This document shows positions 9,991-25,061 of a DNA stretch of 64,000 nucleotides, one piece after another. How positions within the stretch are numbered: position 1 is the stretch's first letter; every line of letters starts with the position of its first letter. Made by a program: the position numbers and the translations under genes. The notes beneath the pieces are model-generated. The model searched no databases, was not told the DNA's origin, and worked only from the letters and a program-made list of their open reading frames with translations. Where the stretch lies: NCBI RefSeq assembly GCF_022601895.1, contig NZ_JAKVIO010000002.1, positions 156,606 through 220,605 on the forward strand, given 5' to 3'. This DNA is from Sphingomonas sp. LaA6.9. Its GTDB lineage: Bacteria; Pseudomonadota; Alphaproteobacteria; Sphingomonadales; Sphingomonadaceae.

Positions 9991-11070
9991 TCACTTCAAC
10001 TGGTCGCTGCTGACGTTTATCCGTGTCGAGCCATCCGGATCGAATTCGGTCCGCGAGCGTACCGCGCCGCCCTTGGAATCCGTGCCCGAGAGGATGTCGC
10101 GAAGCTGCTCGCCGCTGGGGATGCGGTCATAGCTGCCAAGCGTTTCGGTCTGGCCGATCTGATGGATCAACAACGTATGGCCTGTACCCAGAAGCCGGGG
10201 TGATGCGCGCAGGATCATGCCCGAATCGTTGATCACGGTGAACACCGATGTCGGGGCGACGCCTTCGTCGGTGGCCTGCATGACCTCAAAGGCGCTCGGG
10301 CCGATCGAGAAGCGCTCGCGAACGCAGACCTTGGTCAAGGGCTGGATCGGGGGCGCTTCGCCGCCTTCGATACCGGCCACCACCGCGGGCCCGGCCAAGG
10401 CACCAAAGAGCGCTGCATCGGCGCTGTCCTTGTCCTTGAGCGGTTTTGCCTTGCGCGGGTTCTGGATAGGGCATTCGCTGACCTCGAGCAGATGTGCCGG
10501 GGTCGGCTTCGCCCTGTCTTCGAAGCGCAAGGACGCGATCAGCGCGTCGAGCGTCGCGACGATATCCGTGTTGCGGCTCATCGGCCCGGAGACGCGGAGC
10601 TTGACGATCCATCCGCCCGCACGGAGAAAGGCCGCGGCCGTGGCGCGCGTGCCGCCATCGGCATTCTCATAGAGCTGGCGGATCGCCGCGGCCTTTTCAC
10701 CGCCCGCGTCGATCAGGCTGGCTGAGAACAACCGTGTCTCGGGGCCGAAGCGCTGCATGATGATCTGGCTCGTGCGATAGGCAGTCAGCCCCGCATCGGG
10801 GAAGCTTGGAAAATAGACATAGACCGTGGCCGCAATCGCCTGATCAGGCGAAGCATATTGCGCGACATTATCGATCCCGCGCCCCTTGTTGCTGAACTCC
10901 TCGGTCTTGACGAGGCTGACCATACCCGCCTTGGCGGGCATCGAAATTCCCGAATTGACCAGCACATGCCGATCGTCGCGTACTGCCCAATTGTCAGAGG
11001 TCGAGATTTCCTCCGCGGTGGCGGGCGCCGCGGACAGCATGACGGCGAGCGCCAGCCAGGCGTTGCGCAA
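9991..11070 (-). CDS. Exported protein of unknown function coupled to moxR-like gene
   Basis: A 359-residue protein that I do not assign to a family. It begins with a clear signal peptide (WLALAVMLSAAPATA, cleavage near residue 19), so it is likely periplasmic. The middle has alternating strands and helices; a cluster of charged residues (KAKPLKDKDSAD) lies near 210. The start is a TTG at 11068-11070, two bases after the stop of the MoxR-like gene, which suggests coupled translation. An inside ATG at 11039-11041 would destroy the signal peptide and is rejected. Confidence 0.75.
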   Translation of the reverse strand: MRNAWLALAVMLSAAPATAEEISTSDNWAVRDDRHVLVNSGISMPAKAGMVSLVKTEEFSNKGRGIDNVAQYASPDQAIAATVYVYFPSFPDAGLTAYRTSQIIMQRFGPETRLFSASLIDAGGEKAAAIRQLYENADGGTRATAAAFLRAGGWIVKLRVSGPMSRNTDIVATLDALIASLRFEDRAKPTPAHLLEVSECPIQNPRKAKPLKDKDSADAALFGALAGPAVVAGIEGGEAPPIQPLTKVCVRERFSIGPSAFEVMQATDEGVAPTSVFTVINDSGMILRASPRLLGTGHTLLIHQIGQTETLGSYDRIPSGEQLRDILSGTDSKGGAVRSRTEFDPDGSTRINVSSDQLK

Positions 11071-11072
11071 GC

Positions 11073-11921
11073 TCAGCGCCCCTGCTGCCGCTTCGCCATG
11101 AAGGCGAGACGCTCGAACAGCATGACGTCCTGTTCGTTCTTGAGCAGCGCGCCGTGGAGCGGCGGGATCGCCTTGGTCGGGTCGCGTGACTGGAGCACGT
11201 CCAAGGGCATGTCCTCGGCGAGGAGCAGCTTGAGCCAGTCGAGCAGCTCGCTGGTCGAGGGCTTCTTCTTGAGCCCGGGGACCTCGCGGACATCGTAGAA
11301 GATGTCCATCGCCTTCTGGACGAGGATCTTCTGGATCCCGGGGAAGTGGACGTCGATGATCGCCTGCATCGTGTCGCGCTCGGGGAATTTGATATAGTGG
11401 AAAAAGCAGCGGCGCAGGAATGCGTCGGGCAGCTCCTTCTCGTTATTCGAAGTGATGATCACGATCGGACGCTCGGCCGCCTTCACGGTCTCCTTGGTCT
11501 CGTAGACATGGAATTCCATGCGATCGAGCTCCTGAAGGAGATCGTTGGGGAATTCGATATCGGCCTTGTCGATCTCGTCGATCAGCAGAACGGGCAGGGT
11601 GGGCGAGGTGAACGCCTCCCAGAGCTTGCCCTTGCGGATATAGTTGGCGATGTCGTGGACGCGCTCGTCGCCGAGCTGACCGTCGCGCAAACGCGCCACC
11701 GCGTCATATTCGTAAAGGCCCTGCTGCGCCTTGGTGGTGGACTTGATGTTCCATTCGATCAGCGGCGCACCGAGCGAATCGGCGACTTCCTGCGCGAGCA
11801 CGGTCTTGCCGGTGCCGGGCTCGCCCTTGACGAGAAGCGGGCGGCGGAGCGTGACCGCTGCATTGACCGCGACCTTCAGGTCGTCGGTTGCGACATAGCT
11901 GTCGGTTCCGCTGAAACGCAT
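11073..11921 (-). CDS. MoxR-family AAA+ ATPase
   Basis: A 282-residue AAA+ ATPase. Walker A is GEPGTGKT near residues 33-40, Walker B LLIDEIDK near 115, and the sensor region IITSNNEKELPDAF near 155. The MoxR group acts as a chaperone that matures or inserts cofactors into protein complexes, usually with a VWA-domain partner. The likely partner is the CoxE-like VWA protein at 6549-7730, separated here by a chemoreceptor, a GST and the coupled exported protein. ATG at 11919-11921. Confidence 0.92.
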   Translation of the reverse strand: MRFSGTDSYVATDDLKVAVNAAVTLRRPLLVKGEPGTGKTVLAQEVADSLGAPLIEWNIKSTTKAQQGLYEYDAVARLRDGQLGDERVHDIANYIRKGKLWEAFTSPTLPVLLIDEIDKADIEFPNDLLQELDRMEFHVYETKETVKAAERPIVIITSNNEKELPDAFLRRCFFHYIKFPERDTMQAIIDVHFPGIQKILVQKAMDIFYDVREVPGLKKKPSTSELLDWLKLLLAEDMPLDVLQSRDPTKAIPPLHGALLKNEQDVMLFERLAFMAKRQQGR

Positions 11922-12026
11922 GCGCTGATCCTCTTCGCTTCCACCTTACGTTAAGGGAAGCGATAGGGGTGCACGCGAGGCGGCGCAAGGCCGGATTCGG
12001 TCGCCTGTCGTTCGGCAGGAACGTTG

Positions 12027-12698
12027 TCAGTAGTCGCCGCGCGCCGCGTTACGGGCTTCAAGCACGTCCCAAAGTCCGCGATGCTGCGCCAGAATCTGTT
12101 GCGCGCCAAAGCCGAGCGCGCGTTCGATGCTGGGCGTCTCAGCGATCGTCATCGCGACGGTGCGGGTCTCGCGCTCGTCGGGCAACCGGGCGGGCTGAAC
12201 GGGAATCCCCAGTCGCTCGGCGGCGGTGTCGAGCACGCGGCGGATTGCCTTCCAGTCCATGATGAGAGCGATCGCGGCACCAAGTGCGCAGCCGACGCGA
12301 TCGGACTGGGCGAGCATTTCAAGCGCGTGCCGCTGCCCCATCACCGCCGCTTCGCACTCGGCCTGGCCGGGCGTGCTCGGGATCGGGCCAGCCGCGACCG
12401 TGATTCGCGTGAGATATCCACGCTCACGCGAAAATCCGTCGGCAGCGTCGATGAGCCAGCCACGGGCTGCTGCGTGTACGGTCTTGGTCGCCGCCAGATC
12501 GATCACGCCAGGGTGGCGACCATGAAGCACGCACAGATAATGCGCGGCATCGGCAAGATTGCGCGTCGCATGGCGCCCTGACAGCAGATCGCCGGAGTGC
12601 GCATAGCCTTGCGCGCCCGATCCGTCCGCCTCGACCAGCGCGGCCAGCATGTCGGAAACGCCGCCGCTGCGCGCGGTCTGAATAGCTTGTATCGCCAT
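12027..12698 (-). CDS. Conserved hypothetical protein
   Basis: A 223-residue, mainly helical protein that I do not recognise with confidence; it resembles an uncharacterised family conserved in sphingomonads. No signal peptide or membrane helix is seen. Notable segments are GDLLSGRHATRNLADAAHYL near residue 40 and GQAECEAAVMGQRHALEML near 115. GGGG sits about eight bases before the ATG at 12696-12698. It precedes the MoxR-like gene on the same strand with a 105-bp gap. It could be an alpha-helical accessory protein, but no function should be assumed. Confidence 0.72.
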   Translation of the reverse strand: MAIQAIQTARSGGVSDMLAALVEADGSGAQGYAHSGDLLSGRHATRNLADAAHYLCVLHGRHPGVIDLAATKTVHAAARGWLIDAADGFSRERGYLTRITVAAGPIPSTPGQAECEAAVMGQRHALEMLAQSDRVGCALGAAIALIMDWKAIRRVLDTAAERLGIPVQPARLPDERETRTVAMTIAETPSIERALGFGAQQILAQHRGLWDVLEARNAARGDY

Positions 12699-12848
12699 CC
12701 GAAATCCCCAAAAATCGTGGTGCGCCCATAAGGGCGTTCAATCATCTGGGCGACCTTCTATATCAGTCGCGTAAAGAGGCGGTTTATTTCGCATTAGGGC
12801 GCTGGTCAGAATTGACCACATCCAAGCGGCCCTGCGCATCGTATCGCT

Positions 12849-15041
12849 TCAGAAACTGAAGCCGAGCGTCGCATTGACGGTCCGTCGAATACCGACAAAG
12901 CAATCGCCGCGACCGAGGCAGGTTGAGTAATATTTCTTGTCGAACAGGTTTGTCGCGCTGACCGTCAGGCTCCAGGGGCCCCGGTCAATGGCAATCAGTG
13001 CGTCGGCCAGCACATAATCGGGACTGATCACCTTCCCGCTGCCGCTCAGCGTTTCGGACACGCTTTCATCGACATAGCGCACGCCCGCGCCCAGCTGGAG
13101 CCCGACCTCCTCATTGAGACTGAGATATTTCGTACCCCAGAGTGACGCGAGATGCCGGGGGACGCTCTCCACCTGCAGGTTCCCGCGGGCGCGATCCTTC
13201 GCGCGTGTGTAGCTATATGTGGCAACGATATCGAAATTCCCGGGGAGCGATTTGGACGCCTCCAGCTCGATGCCCTGCGTGCTGATTTTGCCAGCCTGTA
13301 CCGCATTGAGCGGATTGCCGGGATCGGCCAGCAAGCGGTTCTCGTCGTCGAGATCGAAGGCCGCGACCGTAAGCATCGCCGAGGAGTCGGGGCGCCATTT
13401 AAGACCAAGCTCATATTGCCGGCCGTGCTGTGGCAGATAGCGATTGCCGGATGCGTCGCGCCCATTGATCGGCAGGAAGGATTCCGAATAGTTCACATAG
13501 GGGAGAACGCCGCCTCCCAGATCCACCATCAGCCCTGCGCGCCCGGTGGTCGCCTTGTGGACGATCTCGCCCAGACTTGCGACATTGTCTTCGAACCGGT
13601 CACGACGAATGCCCAGTACCAGCAACACCTTGTCGAACGCGCGCGTCTGGCTCTGGAGATAGGCACCAAGCTGGGTCTGGACCTGGCGACCATCATCGAT
13701 CAGCGGGTTGGCGATGATATTCCCGAATTCGGGGGCATAGGCGTCGATCGGCGTCGCCGAAGGCGCCAGCGAAAGCACGGGCAAGCCGTTGGTATCGAGC
13801 GCAGCAGCGCCCGAATAGCCCCCGGTCGAGCGCATCGTGCTGCTGTGGTGCACATAATCGATACCCGCCAGCAACTCGTGCGTCAGCGCGCCCGTCGAAA
13901 AATCGAACTGCAACTGGCTGTCGCTCGTGAAGACGCTGGATCGGAATAGCTCACCAAAGGCGAAGCGGTTGAGGATTCGATCCTGGCCGCGCGCTGCATA
14001 GTCGGGGAACCATACGTTCAGATACGCATCGGCGGGATCGAGAAAGGGATCGTCCGGATTGGTATAGACATCGGCGTAATGCAGGTACTGGTTCGACCTG
14101 AACCATTCCTGTCGCAGATTCTGGCGGAATTCGACCACATGCGAGAACTGATGCGAAAAGTTCGCGGCTATCCACTGGCTGTCGAGATCGACGCGGTCGG
14201 TCGAAGGCTCGCCGAGCTGGGTGCTCCATGAAAGTCGCCCGTTGGGGGCATCGCGTAACGTCCCCGCCAGCGGCAGAATCTGTCCGACCCAGCCGCTCTC
14301 GTCATTCTGCGCCTGGCCGAGAAGCGTCAGGCTGGTATCCTCGCCAATCTGCCAGGTCAGCGACGCGTTGAGCAGCCAGCGGCGATCGGTGGCGAAGTCG
14401 GTCTGCGACTCGCTGTCCCGCCACACACCGATCACGCGGCCCGCGAGTTGATCGGTCACAAGTGGCCCGGTGAGGTCGAAGCCAAGCTCCTTGCGGTCGA
14501 AGCTGCCATAGGACGCGAAAAGCGTACCCTGCGTCTCGAACTCGGGTCGTTTGGTGACGATGTTGAGCAGTCCGCCGACCGAGCCCTGACCATGAAGCAT
14601 CGCGGACGCGCCGCGCAGTATCTCTATGCGCGAGAGCGTGAACAATTCGGGACGCGGGCCCTCGCGATAGCCGAAGGTACGACGCAAGCCGTCCTGATAG
14701 ATCGGCGCTTCGATTCCCCGGATGAAGCCATAATCGCCACGCGCGTCGAGCCCGTAGGCGTCGGTGCGGACGCCGGTGGCATAGCGCAGGCTGTCGTGCA
14801 GGTTGAGCGCGCCCATCTCGTCAAACCTGTCGACCAAGATCACGCTGGCCGACTGGGGCGTCTGGATGAGCGGGATTTCGTCATCCGGCTGGCCGGTGTC
14901 TTGCGCCCGGTCGTCAGTGGTGGCCGCCGTCGGTTCGTCGGCGGGGAAGGGGTCGCCTTTCGCATCCTGCGCTTGCGCCGTCGCCGCGAAAATCACGGTC
15001 GAAGCAAGGAGCAGCGCCTTCAGCGTGCGGCTCTTGAGCAT
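12849..15041 (-). CDS. TonB-dependent siderophore receptor
   Basis: Outer-membrane receptor of the FhuA/FpvA class, 730 residues. A signal peptide (LKALLLASTVIFAATAQA, residues 6-23) is followed by a plug domain with TPQSASVILVDRF near 65, RGIEAPIYQDGLR near 118 and EILRGASAMLHGQGSVGG near 150. The C-terminus ends RTVNATLGFSF, the aromatic signature used for barrel assembly. A Cys pair (CLGRGDC) lies in the last loop. The start could be 12 bases upstream (ATG at 15051-15053), directly after GGGGGA. It probably imports a ferric siderophore through TonB. Confidence 0.9.
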   Translation of the reverse strand: MLKSRTLKALLLASTVIFAATAQAQDAKGDPFPADEPTAATTDDRAQDTGQPDDEIPLIQTPQSASVILVDRFDEMGALNLHDSLRYATGVRTDAYGLDARGDYGFIRGIEAPIYQDGLRRTFGYREGPRPELFTLSRIEILRGASAMLHGQGSVGGLLNIVTKRPEFETQGTLFASYGSFDRKELGFDLTGPLVTDQLAGRVIGVWRDSESQTDFATDRRWLLNASLTWQIGEDTSLTLLGQAQNDESGWVGQILPLAGTLRDAPNGRLSWSTQLGEPSTDRVDLDSQWIAANFSHQFSHVVEFRQNLRQEWFRSNQYLHYADVYTNPDDPFLDPADAYLNVWFPDYAARGQDRILNRFAFGELFRSSVFTSDSQLQFDFSTGALTHELLAGIDYVHHSSTMRSTGGYSGAAALDTNGLPVLSLAPSATPIDAYAPEFGNIIANPLIDDGRQVQTQLGAYLQSQTRAFDKVLLVLGIRRDRFEDNVASLGEIVHKATTGRAGLMVDLGGGVLPYVNYSESFLPINGRDASGNRYLPQHGRQYELGLKWRPDSSAMLTVAAFDLDDENRLLADPGNPLNAVQAGKISTQGIELEASKSLPGNFDIVATYSYTRAKDRARGNLQVESVPRHLASLWGTKYLSLNEEVGLQLGAGVRYVDESVSETLSGSGKVISPDYVLADALIAIDRGPWSLTVSATNLFDKKYYSTCLGRGDCFVGIRRTVNATLGFSF

Positions 15042-15098
15042 GGCGGTGATCATTCCCCCTGTGGCAACCGACCCCGGTCGCACGGCGGTGTTCGAAAA

Positions 15099-15115
15099 TG
15101 CAGATGAACCTGCGA
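15099..15115 (-). promoter_or_regulatory. Possible Fur-type box upstream of the siderophore receptor
   Basis: Inverted repeat GCAG-N6-CTGC within the minus-strand segment TCGCAGGTTCATCTGCA, about 60 bases before the receptor start. It loosely resembles the alphaproteobacterial Fur operator, which fits iron-repressed expression of a siderophore receptor. The match is weak and rests on position as much as sequence. Confidence 0.3.
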
Positions 15116-15159
15116 TGTATGCGGGGCTCATGCGAGGAGATTGGGGCAGCTGTCGATTC

Positions 15160-15189
15160 AAAAAGGGCGGCACCGCATCGGCACCGCCC
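15160..15189 (-). terminator. Rho-independent terminator of rpoD
   Basis: On the minus strand, GGGCGG/CCGCCC arms with a 13-base loop are followed by TTTTT, 20 bases after the rpoD stop codon. It closes the yqeY-dnaG-rpoD run. Confidence 0.65.
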
Positions 15190-15209
15190 TTGATCCAGAT
15201 TCGGAAAAC

Positions 15210-17243
<2,034 letters not shown>

Positions 17244-17262
17244 TTACTCGCCTTGTCCCAAG

Positions 17263-19134
17263 TCACCCACCGGCATCATCGTCGCCCTGCGTCAGCGCCG
17301 CGAGCCGCATTTCTGCCTCTTTGCGCGCCGCTTGCAAGCGGCGTTGTTCCTCATATGCCTCATCGTCCCACTCGCGCTCCAATCGCGCCGTTGCGGCAGC
17401 GATGGCTGCGTCGAGTTCCGGACGTGCAACAAGCGCATCTATAGCCATTATAAGATTGCGCTGCGCGGCCTCCGGTTCCGCATTGCTGCGCTTCGAGGAA
17501 AAGGCAAGCCTGTTTGTAGCCAGAAGGTCCGCAACCAGCCCGCCAAGGCCGGCCTCGGCCAATATGGTATGCAGCGAAGCGAGATCAAGGTGCGCGACAG
17601 TAAAGCTGGCTTCCAGCAAGGCCTTGCGCAATTCCTCGAGCGCGCCGTCGGTCAATTCGAGCGCCGAAATTGCTTCCGCGCAGGGCGCAATAACGCTCGG
17701 ATTGTTCAGCAATCCCGCGAAAAGTGCGCGCGCCAGCATCGGTTCTATTCCGCTGCGACTGATGGAACGGGTCTTGTCGGATACCGGCCGTTCGGGCGGC
17801 TGCCAGCGTCCTCCCGAACGCGGCTGATATTGCGGTCGCGACTGGTATGGCTGTTGTGGTCGAAATTCGCGGCGCTGATTGTAGAGAGCATCGAAACGCT
17901 CGCGAAACTCCGCAAAATACTGCTCGCGAACGTCGCCATCGCCGATCGCCTTGGCGTGAATGTTGAGCCGACGACGCAGCCCGGCGCGCGCCTCGGGTGT
18001 GTCGAGAGGCTCGGCCGCCTGCTCGTGGCGCCAGAGTCGGTCGGCGAGTCCTTCGGGGCTCGCGGCCAGCGCTTCGAAGGCTTGCCGCCCGCCCGCCTTG
18101 ACGAGATCGTCGGGATCCTGCCCCGCGGGAAGCGTGAGAAAGCGGAGCGAACGTCCGGGTTCGAGGTGCGGCAGCGCTCGCTCGGCGGCGCGGATCGAGG
18201 CCTTTTGCCCGGCATTGTCGCCGTCGAAGCACAGAATCGGCGTCTCCGTCATGCGCCACAATCGTTCGATCTGCATCTCGGTTAGTGCGGTGCCGAGTGG
18301 CGCGACCGCCTCCTCGATTCCCGCCTGGGCGAGCGCGATCACGTCCATATAGCCCTCGACCACGATCACACGCCCCGATTTACGCGCCGCGGGCGCGGCC
18401 CGATCGAGATTGTAGAGCGTGCGTCCCTTGTCGAAGAGCGGGGTATCTGGCGAATTGAGATATTTGGGCTCACCGGCCCCCAGAATCCGTCCACCGAAAG
18501 CGATCACGCGGCCTCGCTGGTCGCGGATCGGGATCATCAGGCGGCCGCGAAAGCGGTCATAGGGTTCGCGTTCACCCTCAGGCTCGATCAGAAGACCTGC
18601 CTCGATCAGTGTCGCCTCACCGAAATCCCTGAGCGCGGCTTTGAGGCGCCCACGCGAATCGGGAGCGAAGCCGAAGCCGAAGGTCTTGCGCGTCTTTTCG
18701 CTTATCCCGCGTTTCTTGAGGTAGGCGCGCGCCTCGGCGCCGTCGATTCCCGCCAGCTGTTCCTCGAACCAGATCTGCGCGCGCTCCATCGCAGCGTGCA
18801 AGCCCGTTGCGCGCTCAGCGCGTTCCTGCGCCTGCGGATCGGGGGCGGGGACGTCCATCCCCGCGGACTGCGCCAGTTCCTTCACCGCATCCATGAAGGG
18901 CAGCCCGCGCTGGTCGGTCATCCAGCGGATCGCGTCGCCATGCGCCGAACAGCCGAAGCAGTGGTAAAAGCCCTTCTCGTCGTTGATGTAGAAGCTGGGC
19001 GTCTTCTCGTTGTGGAACGGGCAGCACGCCTTGAACTCGCGTCCCGCGCGCTGGAGCTTCACGGTCTTGCCGATCAGCGCGGACAACAGCGTCCGCGCGC
19101 GAAGTTCGTCGAGGAATTGGGGGGAGAGGCTCAT
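17263..19134 (-). CDS. dnaG: DNA primase
   Basis: Synthesises RNA primers at the replication fork; 623 residues. The N-terminal CHC2 zinc-binding domain shows CCPFHNEKTPSF and HCFGCSAHGDA near residues 38-70. The TOPRIM catalytic core includes VVEGYMDVIALA near 263 and the acidic CFDGDNAGQKA near 305. The C-terminal helical region should contact the DnaB helicase. Preceded by the yqeY-type gene 10 bases away and followed by rpoD. Confidence 0.97.
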   Translation of the reverse strand: MSLSPQFLDELRARTLLSALIGKTVKLQRAGREFKACCPFHNEKTPSFYINDEKGFYHCFGCSAHGDAIRWMTDQRGLPFMDAVKELAQSAGMDVPAPDPQAQERAERATGLHAAMERAQIWFEEQLAGIDGAEARAYLKKRGISEKTRKTFGFGFAPDSRGRLKAALRDFGEATLIEAGLLIEPEGEREPYDRFRGRLMIPIRDQRGRVIAFGGRILGAGEPKYLNSPDTPLFDKGRTLYNLDRAAPAARKSGRVIVVEGYMDVIALAQAGIEEAVAPLGTALTEMQIERLWRMTETPILCFDGDNAGQKASIRAAERALPHLEPGRSLRFLTLPAGQDPDDLVKAGGRQAFEALAASPEGLADRLWRHEQAAEPLDTPEARAGLRRRLNIHAKAIGDGDVREQYFAEFRERFDALYNQRREFRPQQPYQSRPQYQPRSGGRWQPPERPVSDKTRSISRSGIEPMLARALFAGLLNNPSVIAPCAEAISALELTDGALEELRKALLEASFTVAHLDLASLHTILAEAGLGGLVADLLATNRLAFSSKRSNAEPEAAQRNLIMAIDALVARPELDAAIAAATARLEREWDDEAYEEQRRLQAARKEAEMRLAALTQGDDDAGG

Positions 19135-19144
19135 TCTCTCCCGA

Positions 19145-19597
19145 TCAGGCGAGAGCCGCCTTCACCAGCCCGCTGGCCTTGCTCATGTCGAGCTGCGGGC
19201 CGTGCCGCTCTTTGAGCACCGCCATCACGCGGCCCATGTCCTTGACCGACGCGGCGCCGATCTCGGTCTTGATCGCCTCGATCGCCGCGCGTGTGTCGTC
19301 CTCGCTCATTTGTGCGGGAAGGAAGCGCTCGATCACGGACAGCTCGGCTTTCTCTGCCGCGGCCAGCTCGTCACGACCGCCCTTTTCGTAAAGCTCGATC
19401 GATTCGCGGCGCTGCTTCACCATCTTCTGGAGCACTTCTACGACCAGCGCATCGTCGTCGTCGGGTGCCTTGCCCGTACGTGCTTCGATATCGCGGTTCT
19501 TGAGTGCGGCCTGGATCAGGCGCACCGCGGCGGTGCTTTCCTTGTCGCCGGCCTTCATGGCGGCGATCTGCGCGGCTTTGATGTCGTCGCGAATCAT
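19145..19597 (-). CDS. GatB/YqeY domain-containing protein
   Basis: A 150-residue YqeY-type protein related to the tRNA-binding tail of GatB. It starts MIRDDIKAAQIAAMKAGDKE, then RLIQAALKNRDIEAR, and a C-terminal KDMGRVMAVLKERH segment, all typical of the family. It probably interacts with tRNA or an amidotransferase, though its physiological role is unsettled. It is the first gene of the yqeY-dnaG-rpoD minus-strand run and reads divergently from carA. Confidence 0.9.
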   Translation of the reverse strand: MIRDDIKAAQIAAMKAGDKESTAAVRLIQAALKNRDIEARTGKAPDDDDALVVEVLQKMVKQRRESIELYEKGGRDELAAAEKAELSVIERFLPAQMSEDDTRAAIEAIKTEIGAASVKDMGRVMAVLKERHGPQLDMSKASGLVKAALA

Positions 19598-19726
19598 GGG
19601 GTGCTTTCGGCTGAACTTTCGGAAACGATGAGCTTAGCCAAGGCTTGCGGATTTTAATAGATTGACCCGGCCGGGCGTGGCACCTAGTGACGCGGCCGTT
19701 TAACCGACAGCCCAGGAGCACATGTC

Positions 19727-20899
19727 ATGGCCGACGCCAAATCCCTACGCGCGCCCGATGGAGCGACGGGGGTATTGGTTCTGGCTGATGGCGCCGTCCT
19801 GTGGGGACGCGGATTCGGCGCCAGCGGCGAGGCGGTGGGCGAAGTCTGCTTCAACACCGCGATGACGGGCTATCAGGAAGTGATGACCGATCCGTCCTAT
19901 GCGGGGCAGATCATCAACTTCACCTTTCCGCACATTGGAAACGTCGGCACCAACCGCGACGATGTCGAGGCGACCAATCCGCACGCGCTTGGCCTGATCG
20001 TTCGCGAGGACGTGACCAACCCCAGCAATTTCCGCAACATCCAGCATTTCGACGAATGGCTGAAGGCCAATGGCCGGATCGGCCTCGCCGGAATCGACAC
20101 GCGCGCACTCACCCGCCGCATCCGGCAGAAGGGCGCGCCCAACGGTGTGATTGCGCACAATGCATGGGGCGAATTCGATATCGACGCGCTGCTCAAGAAA
20201 GCGCGCGAATGGCCGGGTCTCGAGGGCATGGATCTCGCAAAGGAGGTCTCGACGCTGCAGAGCTATCAGTGGCGCGACGGGCTCTGGACGCTCAGGGACG
20301 GTTACCATCTCAACGAGGCGGGCGATGACCGCCCGCACGTCGTCGCGATCGATTATGGCCTCAAGCGCAATATCCTGCGGAACCTCGTCGCTGCTGGTGC
20401 GCGCGTGACGGTGGTGAAGGCGACCGCGACCGCCGAGGAGGTGCTGGCGCTCAACCCCGATGGCATATTCCTATCGAACGGCCCCGGAGACCCCGCCGCG
20501 ACCGGGGAATATGCGGTGCCCGTGATCCGCGAACTGCTCGAAACGGCCAAGCCGATCTTCGGCATCTGCCTCGGCCACCAGCTTCTCGCGATCGCAGTGG
20601 GCGGCAAGACGATCAAGATGCATCAGGGGCATCGCGGCGCCAATCACCCGGTCAAGCGCCTCGACGACGGCCAGGTCGAGATCACCAGCATGAACCACGG
20701 CTTCGCGGTCGAGGTGGCGACGCTCCCCGCCAATGCGCGCGAAACGCATGTCTCGCTGTTCGATGGTTCGAATTGCGGCTTCGAACTGACCGACAAGCCC
20801 GTCTTCTCGGTGCAGTACCACCCCGAGGCGAGCCCCGGTCCGCAGGACAGCCATTATCTGTTCGAGAAGTTTGTCGGACGACTGGAGAAGGGCGCGTGA
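19727..20899 (+). CDS. carA: Carbamoyl-phosphate synthase small subunit
   Basis: Glutamine amidotransferase subunit of carbamoyl-phosphate synthase, feeding arginine and pyrimidine synthesis; 390 residues. The N-terminal domain carries FNTAMTGYQEVMTDPSYAGQ near 40-60. The C-terminal class I amidotransferase domain has the nucleophile in GICLGHQLL near 280 and the His/Glu pair in QYHPEASPGP near 365. AGGAG lies about eight bases before the ATG. The stop overlaps the GTG of a small lipoprotein gene that separates it from carB. Confidence 0.97.
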   Translation: MADAKSLRAPDGATGVLVLADGAVLWGRGFGASGEAVGEVCFNTAMTGYQEVMTDPSYAGQIINFTFPHIGNVGTNRDDVEATNPHALGLIVREDVTNPSNFRNIQHFDEWLKANGRIGLAGIDTRALTRRIRQKGAPNGVIAHNAWGEFDIDALLKKAREWPGLEGMDLAKEVSTLQSYQWRDGLWTLRDGYHLNEAGDDRPHVVAIDYGLKRNILRNLVAAGARVTVVKATATAEEVLALNPDGIFLSNGPGDPAATGEYAVPVIRELLETAKPIFGICLGHQLLAIAVGGKTIKMHQGHRGANHPVKRLDDGQVEITSMNHGFAVEVATLPANARETHVSLFDGSNCGFELTDKPVFSVQYHPEASPGPQDSHYLFEKFVGRLEKGA

Positions 20900-21161
20900 G
20901 GTTAGTCGCCGTCGCCGGTGTTTCTGCCGCGACCGTTTTGATTGGCTGTTACAGTGCCCCGAGCCTGCCTGCGTCGGCTTTGGATATTCTCCGCTCATGC
21001 GATGTACCGCAGAGATATGCGGGTTGGTGCGAGGAGTGCGGATATTTCAAGGTGGTCCTCCCGAGCGAGGATTCCTTCCGGTCGAAACGGACCTGCCTCG
21101 AAAACACGATTACTGAACGCAATGAACGCAATTTGGTCTTGTCCCAGGAAACGCTTCGCTG

Positions 21162-21162
<1 letters not shown>
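20896..21162 (+). CDS. Small predicted lipoprotein between carA and carB
   Basis: An 88-residue protein I do not recognise. The N-terminus ([17 protein letters not shown]) looks like a lipoprotein signal with lipobox LIGC at residues 15-18. The mature part has four more cysteines, one pair as WCEEC, which could be a disulfide or a metal site. The GTG start overlaps the carA stop as GTGA, and its TGA overlaps the carB ATG as TGATG. The gene therefore sits inside the carAB operon, with probable translational coupling on both sides. Its codon use is less GC-biased than the flanking car genes. Confidence 0.55.
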
Positions 21163-24500
<3,338 letters not shown>

Positions 24501-24582
24501 TCCCGACAATTTAAGCGTGGCGGGCGGCTTTTCACTTCAGGGGTGAGGCCGCTTGGGGGAAGCTTTGACAAAGGACCGTTGG

Positions 24583-25059
24583 ATGGCGACCGTCGAGAAA
24601 TTGCCGATGCTGGCAGAAGGCTATGACAAGCTGACGGAGTCCCTCCGTCGCCTCAAGGCCGAGCGCCCGGAGATCGTCGACGCGATCGAGGAAGCGCGTG
24701 CGCATGGCGACCTTTCGGAAAATGCCGAATATCATGCCGCCAAGGAGCGGCAGGGCCAGATCGAGGCGTCGATCGCCGATATCGAGGATCGCCTCAGCCG
24801 TGCGCAGATCATCGACCCCACCTCGCTTTCGGGCGACAAGGTGATCTTCGGCGCGACCGTGACGTTGCTCGACGAGGATGAAAAGCCCGTGAAGTACCAG
24901 ATCGTCGGCCAGACCGAGGCCGATGCCAAGGTCGGCCGCATCTCGTACAACTCGCCGCTGGGCCGCGCGCTGATCGGGCGCCAGGTCGAGGACGAGGTCG
25001 AGGTGTCGGTGCCCTCGGGCGACCGCTACTATCTGGTTTCCAAGATCGAATTCATCTGA
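24583..25059 (+). CDS. greA: Transcription elongation factor GreA
   Basis: A 158-residue factor that rescues backtracked RNA polymerase by stimulating transcript cleavage. The N-terminal coiled coil carries the acidic tip [18 protein letters not shown] near residues 35-55. The C-terminal FKBP-like domain follows ([20 protein letters not shown]). The ATG at 24583 gives the standard [10 protein letters not shown] start with AAGGA seven bases upstream; a start 30 bases earlier is rejected. Confidence 0.96.
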   Translation: MATVEKLPMLAEGYDKLTESLRRLKAERPEIVDAIEEARAHGDLSENAEYHAAKERQGQIEASIADIEDRLSRAQIIDPTSLSGDKVIFGATVTLLDEDEKPVKYQIVGQTEADAKVGRISYNSPLGRALIGRQVEDEVEVSVPSGDRYYLVSKIEFI

Positions 25060-25061
25060 TC

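Noticed and set aside
13152..13949. Long plus-strand frame of 265 codons inside the siderophore receptor
   Set aside because: It is the antisense of the receptor's barrel and shows no protein-family features.
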